A stretch of 64,000 nucleotides of DNA from Pseudomonas sp. FP198 (GTDB lineage Bacteria; Pseudomonadota; Gammaproteobacteria; Pseudomonadales; Pseudomonadaceae), in assembly GCF_030687895.1 (NCBI RefSeq), contig NZ_CP117452.1, positions 3,737,501-3,801,500 on the forward strand. Direction: 5' to 3'. This document shows, one piece after another, positions 27,501 through 34,642 of the stretch; within the stretch, counting starts at the first letter, position 1; every line of letters begins with the position of its first letter. A program made the translations under genes and the position numbers. The notes below the pieces were generated by a model that saw nothing but the letters and a program-made list of their open reading frames with translations, was not told the DNA's origin and searched no databases.

Positions 27501-30500
27501 TCATTTTGGATTGAACTCGTACACGACGCTTCCCTTCCCAACCGCCCGAAACGTTCCAGCACCTTTACTCGAGAAAGGATTGGCAAGGAGTGTAGGAGTC
27601 ATCCGAGCGGGGTCTCCAACATTGGCGAGATATAGGATTCGGTACTTATGCTCGCTATCGCCACGATAGCGTTGTGCCGCAAAGATTTCGGTAGGACCCA
27701 GCTCGAATCTCAATGGATTTCCAGAACTCGCCTTAACCTCGTAGTAGTAAGTACGGCTCTTGGTCGCGACAATGAAGTCATATCCCAAACTGTCCGAACC
27801 GCCGCTCGTGTTTAATACTGCATCGCGATAGCGGGATACCCATATGCTTTCGTCAACTGACTCTAGCTTGTGTCGGCGGCGAAGCCATTCGCGGGCCCAT
27901 AGCTCTCCCATTAAACCTACCGCGAGCTTCTGCTCATCAGACATGCTCGTCTCGGAAAGCTTGGGCATACTTCCATTCCCACCGCCGCCGGAAGTCCCGC
28001 TTGTCTTATAAAAGTCTATCGTTTGTAGCGTAGCCTCTTTCGATGAAACATGATTTAACGCGGGTGCTTGGGCTGCCGCCGCAACAACTGCAGCGGCGAT
28101 GTCGATGTACCCCGCCGTGATCGCGGACATGGATACACCGTCAAACTCTACCTGCATGCGCCGACGTTGCTGTTCCAACCGAATATTCTTTGCCCGCTCC
28201 TCATTGCTAACCATGCTCTCCGCGGATAACCCCCAATACGTCAAATCCTTGCTTGCGGCTTTTCCAACAGGCCAGATACCAGCTTGGGACAACCACTGCA
28301 CGATTTCACCATCATCCAATAAACGGAAGTCCAGCCAGCCACAATCACGCGCATGGGCGGTGCAGGTATCACGCGCCGCTTCTGGGGTACTCCATGACTG
28401 GCGTACCAAGAGGGTTTCAGTGATTCCGCCAGCGCGAACCCAGGCCGACAGTATCGGTGCGTAATGAGTCAAAAAATTACGAAGTTTTGCGCCGTTGGAC
28501 GCTCGACATTCAGTCAGAGTTAGGTCCATTGACGAATCCGAAGCGCTAGCAGGCATCGCTCCATCAATCCAGCTATCGATTTGGGTATCCATCACTGCTG
28601 CGGGTAATTCGTCATACGTTGTGAACCAAGTTGGCTGTGGAGCGATAGCAAGTACCCCTTCCCTAGCGGCAATGTATGCATCCAACCTCAGCTTCTTGTC
28701 GAATAAACCAACGCTACGCTCTCGCAAGCGTTCGATTATGTTTGTCTGCTGTAGGCGCAAATGGCGCATCCAGGCCTCTCGATGCATATGCTCATTGCTG
28801 GCGAGCTCGTATTGGTCGCCAAGAACAGCAATGGCCTCATTGAGTTGGGCGATCGGAAGTAAGAACTCCACCTTGAGGTCGGACAAATCGGCCAGATGAA
28901 TCATCCGAGCCTCAAGGTTCGCAAGCGGTATGCCAACCTCGAATGCCAACGCTTCAAATACCGCACGCAGATCTTCATCCTGAGGTTCGCTCTGTGTCGA
29001 AAGCTCTTGGAGGCGTGCCGTGGTTTGCGGTGACGCTTTACAGGCTGAAAGCGGTATCGCGAGATGGAGCATTCCAATCAAATCACCACTTACGAGAAGC
29101 CGTGTTTGCCGGATTGCTTCCGGTTCCACCCCCAGAGCAGATGCCAAAATCGTATCATCGGGAGTTTCTTCGCCCCCATTCCGCATTGTGGAGGCAAGGC
29201 GCAACAAAGCAGCATCAAGACCATGCGCCAAATCTCGCGCCCCCAGAGCAACAGCCAACTGGGCTGATGCTCCTGCAACATGCTCTAGTGTCAAAGGTTC
29301 CTGCTCTGCTTGGATTATCAGTACGGGACCAGCCGCACGATTGAGAACAAGTGAACCACGCAGTGACAAAGGCATGGGTACCCATTTGTTGCCGTGGGCG
29401 ATTTGAATTTTTTGCCCGCTAACCACCTCCAACGACAATGCCGCACGTCGAATTCGCCCAAGTGTTCTTTGGGTTGACTGCATGAATACACTGCTTTTGT
29501 GTTCTGCAACACACACAAGGAACTCGACAAACCATGACCCTATGACATCGCTCAGAAGACGACTTGGCGTACGGTCATCAAATCTGATGCCGTCGACGTA
29601 GACCTCAGCTGGCTCGTCAGAGATGAGTCGAAACCTTTGCGGAACACTGTTGTTCACCCAACCCCACGCAGCTGCGGTGTCTCCCGGCACGAAGTCGAAA
29701 ATAGGTTCTCCGACCTCCTCCAACAACTGCTTCTTTACCCCATCACGCTCATCATCGAAGTATGGCTCGGTATCTTCTTCGATCGTTCTGGTGAGCACTC
29801 GAATTTCATTGCCTATACGTACTGGCACAGAAGTGCCAGCCTCAGGTGTACCTTTCTTACGTGCGTGGATCCATAGGCGTCTAAACCACTCCTGAAACCG
29901 CCGCACGTCCCGAATATCGGAGATTCCCCCAGAAGCTGATTCGATGAGTGCGAGCAACGCACGCCCAGCATGCAACTCATTATTGAACAATCCAAACTTC
30001 GCTTCGCGTTGAAGCCATTCGAGCGATTGGGAGTCAATCGCTACTGCCACTTGGTGGGCCACGAACTCTACGAAGCGCGGGGGGCGCTCCTCTTCGCTGT
30101 TGAAATACCATGCATCTGAGGGTTTAACGAACCGTAACTTACCTCCCGGGTGAATCACCGGTAACCACTGAGCACCGGTTAGAAAGGCGAGTAGGGGAGT
30201 TGATAGCCGGTGTACCTCTCCATTGCCGATCTCCGTCCGTACGGCGCGGAATGTACGGTGTTCGTCACTAAACGATCGCATAGCCAGTGCAACCTGTACT
30301 GCAAAGTCTCTCCTGACATCTGGCGGAAAGGACTCGCATTCACCCTGACCTGGAATACGCCAAGGCCGCATTTCTGCCCGGTAGTTGCGTGTAAAATACA
30401 TTTGGGAACAGTCTTGCGTAATTTGTGCTTTCCAGTGGGAGCGCAACGTTTCGGTGATTCCTGGCAAATCGCGTGTGACGATTAATGGCAAAAGTGCGGG

Positions 30501-32906
30501 AAAGCCAATAGGATTGGCGGTGATGCTTTCACCGCCAATGGGGCGCAGGCAATCAACCACGCCACTGGCATTGAGAAAGCGAACCCATTCGGATTGGGTT
30601 CCATAACGAATTGGCCACGCAACGAATTCCGGCACCAAGCGTGCCAAAGAGACCTTCATATCGTCAGAGTCATCGGCAGTGATCCGTAGCAACGCTTGCA
30701 ACTTGCTGCCATTCGGAACCTCCCAACCGGCGCCAAACATAGCTGTCTTCGCATCAACCCAGTCGTTGGCGGTCGGTACAAAGAAATCAGCCGAGCGCGT
30801 CTCCTTGTCGGAAAGCGACCGACCACTGCTCCATAATCTAAAGGCCCATTCGAGGGCCTGTTCTCGTGTACGGTCAGGAACGGATGAGCGAGTCACTCCG
30901 GCAAGGGTGCGAAGTACGTCTCGGGTGTCGTACTCGCGGGCCAGCTTACCGGCAATGAGGAAGGAACGGCCAGGTCGATGGCCGCCATCGTCCTTCAACC
31001 AGGGTATATCTCGGCTCAACAAGGCGAATCCCTTACGCAGCGTTGCGGGGAGTTGATCCAAAGGTAAAGCTCGCTTGCTAGCTTCATCGTCGACGTCTGC
31101 GTCGACAGACAGTACTGGCGCGAAATAGACATCCGCTGCCCGCCGGCTGCGGCCGGAGTTAGTGTTCGCAGGTAACTCACTGCTGATTAAGTCGCCACTG
31201 ACGCTCAGCAGAAACTTTTTGCCGGAAAGATACGAAGCATGGTCCGCCATCACGGTAGACACTTCATCATAAAAATCAGCCCACCGCTCCGGGGCGGCGA
31301 TCTGCTCATGCATTTTTACGGCGATTGCCTCAATCCAGCCCGCGATCACTTTGGCGGGAGGTTTAAAGTCAGACTGTCTAAGTCGTATATACAATCGATC
31401 CAATGCTGCTCTCTGCGACAGCGTGAGCGAATCGACTAATACCTTTCCGCCTCCAATCTCGCAAATTGCCTTAGTGGATAGACAGGCATTGCCGGGAGCT
31501 ATCCATGAATACGTTTCCTTGGGCGATGCCCAAGAAATCGTTTCATCATCTCCACGTACAGGGAGAAACTCCCGATTGAAGATGCCTTGGCCGTCGTCGC
31601 CCATGCCGAGCTTCAACGCGGGTTGATACGCTTCGTCCCAACATAGAAGGCTGACGACCGCACTCGGCGCCTGCGCCCACCCACTATTGACCATAAAGTC
31701 GATCAGTTGGCAGCTTAACCAGGCGGCCGTGCGCATAAAGAATTCGTTGAGGCCAATCGATACGTCGACAGTTCTTCGGTCCATCTTCGTGTAGAAGTTG
31801 GCATTGATGTAGCCGCAGAACGGTGCTTTGCCTTCCGCACCAAGCGGTAGGAAGCAATACAGCCTTCCCATCTCCAAGGGGGCATCCAGCGGGACCGCGA
31901 TGCTGATCCTCGCGATACCGTCCCAATCCCTCCAACTTTCCGGTATCTCTTCCCTTTCAAGGCTTGCGTGCAACGCCTGCCTGAACAGCTGGTCATCGAT
32001 GTCCCAATGAGCCGCGACAAACCTCGCATTGCCGAGGCAGAGCTTGGCCACAGTGATTGGCGAGTCCACCTTCAAGCCCTTGGGTATTACAGGCCAGGTC
32101 TCCTCTACCGACCGTTCCAGCACGAAAGGCTCGTTCATTCCAGAATCGATAGAAATACGTCCAACCCGATCCAAAAATAACTGAAGCGGTGTGGACAAGC
32201 TCATCAGTACGTCAATTTGCGCCCTTACGGATTGAAGCGCTTCTAGCGATTTCAAAGGTAAGCGGACAACGGTGGCAAAGCCTGCCTCGGCAAATCGTGT
32301 GACCTTGTCATCGGGCTCAGTGAGAACTGGTATATGCCAACAAGGTAGGTTGCTGGCCATCTCTTGAGCGGCATCGGCCGAGTGCACGTCCTTGTGTGCA
32401 CGCAGATCATCAATGGTCGCAAACCGGAAGCACAATCCGTCGAAGGTAGCTCCTCCCCCTTCGCCACGAACCGAATAGATTTCGGGCCAACTGCACACCT
32501 GAAGCACACTTCGAAATCCCAGTCCCTTATTTCCGATACCGGCATTGACGGGTTTGCTACTCAGCGCAATGTTGGTGATAGCTTGCAAGTTTTTACCAGT
32601 AAAACCAGCACCACGATTAGCAACATACAGACAACCATGGCCCTCAGTAATGTCTAGAACTAGGGCAATTTCACCATCTGTACGCGTTGGATCGTGAGCA
32701 TCATGAGCATTCTGGATAAGTTCTACGAGAAAACGGTTGCCGTAGTCATCGGAGACGAACTGCGACATATTCCGTACGCTCTGATAGAGGCTGGGATCGT
32801 TGCGAGCAGCGAGGTAATTCGAGATACGTTGATTCATCAGCTTCGCGATTGATTCCGCAGGGCCGAGTTCTTGATCTACTAACGGCATTTCAATACTTCC
32901 CGACAT
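27501..32906 (-). CDS. Giant GHKL (sacsin-like) ATPase with C-terminal DUF3883 nuclease-like domain
   Basis: This is an 1801-residue protein. Residues about 56-135 form a histidine-kinase/Hsp90-type ATP site: L-V-E-L-I-Q-N-A-H-D-A at 60-70, N-R-G-A-G-F at 97-102 and G-I-G-N-K-G-L-G-F at 123-131. This N-terminus resembles sacsin-like proteins. The long middle is unrecognised. The last 160 residues carry G-E-L-W-A-R-E-W-L, G-Y-D-F-I-V and Y-Y-E-V-K-A-S, the PD-(D/E)xK-like core of DUF3883. AAGGAGG precedes the ATG at 32906. Proteins with this pairing are found in bacterial defence islands. It is the most upstream gene of the minus-strand cluster that ends with the helicase. Confidence 0.85.
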   Translation of the reverse strand: MSGSIEMPLVDQELGPAESIAKLMNQRISNYLAARNDPSLYQSVRNMSQFVSDDYGNRFLVELIQNAHDAHDPTRTDGEIALVLDITEGHGCLYVANRGAGFTGKNLQAITNIALSSKPVNAGIGNKGLGFRSVLQVCSWPEIYSVRGEGGGATFDGLCFRFATIDDLRAHKDVHSADAAQEMASNLPCWHIPVLTEPDDKVTRFAEAGFATVVRLPLKSLEALQSVRAQIDVLMSLSTPLQLFLDRVGRISIDSGMNEPFVLERSVEETWPVIPKGLKVDSPITVAKLCLGNARFVAAHWDIDDQLFRQALHASLEREEIPESWRDWDGIARISIAVPLDAPLEMGRLYCFLPLGAEGKAPFCGYINANFYTKMDRRTVDVSIGLNEFFMRTAAWLSCQLIDFMVNSGWAQAPSAVVSLLCWDEAYQPALKLGMGDDGQGIFNREFLPVRGDDETISWASPKETYSWIAPGNACLSTKAICEIGGGKVLVDSLTLSQRAALDRLYIRLRQSDFKPPAKVIAGWIEAIAVKMHEQIAAPERWADFYDEVSTVMADHASYLSGKKFLLSVSGDLISSELPANTNSGRSRRAADVYFAPVLSVDADVDDEASKRALPLDQLPATLRKGFALLSRDIPWLKDDGGHRPGRSFLIAGKLAREYDTRDVLRTLAGVTRSSVPDRTREQALEWAFRLWSSGRSLSDKETRSADFFVPTANDWVDAKTAMFGAGWEVPNGSKLQALLRITADDSDDMKVSLARLVPEFVAWPIRYGTQSEWVRFLNASGVVDCLRPIGGESITANPIGFPALLPLIVTRDLPGITETLRSHWKAQITQDCSQMYFTRNYRAEMRPWRIPGQGECESFPPDVRRDFAVQVALAMRSFSDEHRTFRAVRTEIGNGEVHRLSTPLLAFLTGAQWLPVIHPGGKLRFVKPSDAWYFNSEEERPPRFVEFVAHQVAVAIDSQSLEWLQREAKFGLFNNELHAGRALLALIESASGGISDIRDVRRFQEWFRRLWIHARKKGTPEAGTSVPVRIGNEIRVLTRTIEEDTEPYFDDERDGVKKQLLEEVGEPIFDFVPGDTAAAWGWVNNSVPQRFRLISDEPAEVYVDGIRFDDRTPSRLLSDVIGSWFVEFLVCVAEHKSSVFMQSTQRTLGRIRRAALSLEVVSGQKIQIAHGNKWVPMPLSLRGSLVLNRAAGPVLIIQAEQEPLTLEHVAGASAQLAVALGARDLAHGLDAALLRLASTMRNGGEETPDDTILASALGVEPEAIRQTRLLVSGDLIGMLHLAIPLSACKASPQTTARLQELSTQSEPQDEDLRAVFEALAFEVGIPLANLEARMIHLADLSDLKVEFLLPIAQLNEAIAVLGDQYELASNEHMHREAWMRHLRLQQTNIIERLRERSVGLFDKKLRLDAYIAAREGVLAIAPQPTWFTTYDELPAAVMDTQIDSWIDGAMPASASDSSMDLTLTECRASNGAKLRNFLTHYAPILSAWVRAGGITETLLVRQSWSTPEAARDTCTAHARDCGWLDFRLLDDGEIVQWLSQAGIWPVGKAASKDLTYWGLSAESMVSNEERAKNIRLEQQRRRMQVEFDGVSMSAITAGYIDIAAAVVAAAAQAPALNHVSSKEATLQTIDFYKTSGTSGGGGNGSMPKLSETSMSDEQKLAVGLMGELWAREWLRRRHKLESVDESIWVSRYRDAVLNTSGGSDSLGYDFIVATKSRTYYYEVKASSGNPLRFELGPTEIFAAQRYRGDSEHKYRILYLANVGDPARMTPTLLANPFSSKGAGTFRAVGKGSVVYEFNPK

Positions 32907-33742
32907 TCAACGTATACCTCCTTGTTATGGCACCGCACACAGGTTTGTTGGGCCCAACGTCTGTACCAGTCGTTCGCCAGTTTAGTAGCCCTAGCAGATT
33001 TTTAGGTCTTTATTTCAGCCAGTACAGAATCCTCAATTAATGTGATGTTTGGACCTGTACGCAAAGGGCAGCATATGAGATTCAGCAATCCGCATCTGGC
33101 GGCGTCAGTTGGCCTATTCCGAACATCTTGAATTGAGAGTTTAATATGTCGGCACCCAAACAAGTTGTGGCGACATCACCATCTGGGCCGAGGGAAATGG
33201 CATTACCTAGCTGTCGTTCTGGATCTTTACGCACGCTGAATTGTGGGTAGGGCACTGTCAAACAGCCGGATGCGGATCTAGTCATCAAGGCGTTGGACAT
33301 GGCTTACGAGCAACGTTCTAGGCCTTAAGGGCTGCTGTTTGACTCAAATCAGGGCTCGCAATACGGCAGGCTGACGCGCGCTCAGAGTGAGAAAACTTAA
33401 CATTGTCTCCGGAATTAGTTGACCACTACACCCCATTTTTTTTGAGGTCCATTAGCCACCTTTGGCGTGATGCCATTCTGCTTTTTCCGGGCAACTCTCC
33501 ACTCCCTCTCATTTGGGGGCTGACCCGGAAAAAACAGGCAGCCCGACCCTTGTGTCGGTTTTTTATTGTGCGCTATCAACGCCCTATACGAGATCGACAC
33601 AATATCTAGGTCAGGTTTATACGTGTCGAGTCTGCATTATCCACCTCAACTATCCGCTCGACCGGATAGTGCTTTCCTGTAGCAAATATGAAGCGTGATT
33701 AGCTCAAAACACAATGTTCAAGCGCTCGAAAAAGGGGGAAAT
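32907..33742. other. Right-end intergenic region of the island
   Basis: No convincing gene is present in about 830 bases. The promoter of the large ATPase gene should lie just right of 32906. A minus-strand open frame at 33082-33300 (72 codons) has no ribosome-binding site and could be a relic. A plus-strand terminator lies at 33543-33564. The last part before the repeat at 33743 is AT-rich and plain. Confidence 0.4.
33543..33564 (+). terminator. Rho-independent terminator
   Basis: CCGAC and GTCGG form a short stem with a six-base loop, followed directly by six T. It reads toward the tRNA. No plus-strand gene in view ends at it, so it is probably a leftover from deleted DNA. Confidence 0.55.
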
Positions 33743-33779
33743 TCCATTGAGAGCCAGTCGTTTTGTAGGGGTAAAAACG
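33743..33779 (+). repeat. Candidate integrase arm-type repeat (right copy)
   Basis: TCCATTGAGAGCC followed by TTTTGTAGGGGTAAAA repeats 3628-3664 in the same orientation with about eight mismatches. It lies about 50 bases inside the right attachment site. In the circular form the two copies would sit on either side of the core. Confidence 0.4.
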
Positions 33780-33781
33780 AC

Positions 33782-33823
33782 AAAAAATAAAAAAGGGTCG
33801 CGAGATAAAATCTCGCAACCCTT
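33782..33823 (-). terminator. Rho-independent terminator of tRNA-Pro
   Basis: A stem of AAGGGT(T/C)GCGAGAT paired with its complement around a short loop spans 33793-33823. On the minus strand it is followed by a TTTTATTTTTT tract. It begins about ten bases after the tRNA 3' end, so it terminates the tRNA transcript. Because it is inside the island it was supplied by the element. Confidence 0.75.
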
Positions 33824-33830
33824 TGAATTA

Positions 33831-33877
33831 TATGGTCGGGACGGAGTGATTCGAACACTCGACCCCTAGCACCCCAT
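33831..33877 (-). other. Attachment site (right), within tRNA-Pro
   Basis: This is the right copy of the 47-bp repeat found at 3473-3519. It covers the 3' half of the tRNA, from CCA to the anticodon arm, and keeps the tRNA intact. The integrated element therefore restored the gene with its own 3' end. Confidence 0.88.
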
Positions 33878-33909
33878 GCTAGTGCGCTACCGGACTGCGC
33901 TACGCCCCG
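33833..33909 (-). tRNA. tRNA-Pro(GGG)
   Basis: The 77-base minus-strand sequence folds as a tRNA. The acceptor stem pairs CGGGGCG with CGTCCCG and the CCA end is encoded. The T loop is TTCGAAT, and the anticodon stem CTAGC/GCTAG encloses the loop ATGGGGT, giving anticodon GGG (proline). It follows the ihfA-merR genes on the same strand, a normal Pseudomonas arrangement, and is the integration target of the island. Confidence 0.95.
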
Positions 33910-33999
33910 ACTAGGCGTGAATCTTGTTCCGCTTCTCAACGGAACGCTCAGGAATATATCGCAAGCTTTTGAAAACTGGAAGTATTTAAAAGCAGAAAT

Positions 34000-34356
34000 T
34001 TATTTCTTGAGCACCACCAGCACATCTTCAAGCTCGGCGATCATCTGGCGGATCATCTGTTTGTACTGGGTTGTGTCGTCCTTGGCCTCATCACCGGAGA
34101 GGCGCAGGCGCGCGCCGCCGATGGTGAACCCCTGGTCGTACAGCAGCGCGCGGATCTGGCGGATCATCAGCACGTCCTGGCGCTGATAATACCGGCGGTT
34201 TCCGCGGCGCTTGACCGGGTTGAGTTGAGGAAACTCCTGCTCCCAATAGCGCAGCACGTGCGGTTTTACCGCACACAACTCGCTGACTTCACCGATGGTG
34301 AAGTAGCGTTTGCCCGGGATGACGGGTAGCTCGTCGTTATGACTTGGTTCCAGCAT
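34000..34356 (-). CDS. MerR-family transcriptional regulator next to ihfA
   Basis: This 118-residue protein has a MerR-type winged helix near the N-terminus: [10 protein letters not shown], then [10 protein letters not shown], then [10 protein letters not shown] short helical tail follows and there is no ligand-binding cysteine set. This is the small conserved regulator found after ihfA in pseudomonads; its targets are not known to me. The frame opens with a TTG at 34365, but the ATG at 34356 gives the better start. The start overlaps the end of ihfA, so it is coupled to it. Confidence 0.85.
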   Translation of the reverse strand: MLEPSHNDELPVIPGKRYFTIGEVSELCAVKPHVLRYWEQEFPQLNPVKRRGNRRYYQRQDVLMIRQIRALLYDQGFTIGGARLRLSGDEAKDDTTQYKQMIRQMIAELEDVLVVLKK

Positions 34357-34639
34357 AAGCCTCAACTCGGGCCTTCAACTTCTGCCCTGGACGAAAGGTG
34401 ACCACACGGCGAGCCGTGATCGGGATTTCTTCTCCCGTTTTCGGATTGCGGCCAGGCCGCTGGCGTTTGTCCCGAAGGTCGAAATTGCCGAAACCGGACA
34501 ATTTGACCTGTTCGTTGTCTTCGAGAGCGTGCCTGATTTCTTCGAAAAACAGTTCGACCAATTCTTTGGCCTCCCGTTTATTCAGGCCCAACTCCTCATA
34601 CAGACGTTCCGCCATCTCAGCTTTCGTCAGAGCCCCCAT
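34337..34639 (-). CDS. ihfA: Integration host factor alpha subunit
   Basis: This 100-residue DNA-bending protein of the HU/IHF family shows L-S-G-F-G-N-F at the start of the arm and [11 protein letters not shown] with the intercalating proline region. It pairs with IhfB and serves in nucleoid architecture, site-specific recombination and sigma-54 promoter activation. It lies directly behind pheT (three bases after its stop), the standard pheST-ihfA order. Confidence 0.97.
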   Translation of the reverse strand: MGALTKAEMAERLYEELGLNKREAKELVELFFEEIRHALEDNEQVKLSGFGNFDLRDKRQRPGRNPKTGEEIPITARRVVTFRPGQKLKARVEAYAGTKS

Positions 34640-34642
34640 ACG

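Larger units (their letters stand above)
3473..33877. mobile_element. Integrated genomic island at tRNA-Pro(GGG)
   Basis: Two 47-bp direct repeats with one mismatch bound this region: 3473-3519 and 33831-33877. The right copy is the 3' part of an intact tRNA-Pro gene; the left copy is a detached 3' tRNA fragment. A tyrosine integrase gene starts about 160 bases inside the left repeat and points inward. The content is typical accessory DNA (dnd genes, nucleases, helicase, ATPases) with patchy base composition, and the flanks are core chromosome. No conjugation or structural phage genes are visible, so it looks like an integrative element that depends on others for transfer. Confidence 0.88.

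Noticed and set aside
33082..33300. A 72-codon minus-strand frame at the island's right end
   Set aside because: It has no ribosome-binding site, no recognisable motif and no partner gene. It may be a relic, but that cannot be supported.
3473..33877. CRISPR array or conjugation genes in the island
   Set aside because: I looked for regularly spaced repeats, relaxase and type IV secretion motifs and saw none.
33718..33939. A 73-codon minus-strand frame over the tRNA
   Set aside because: It runs straight through tRNA-Pro and its terminator; such frames are common artefacts over tRNA genes.
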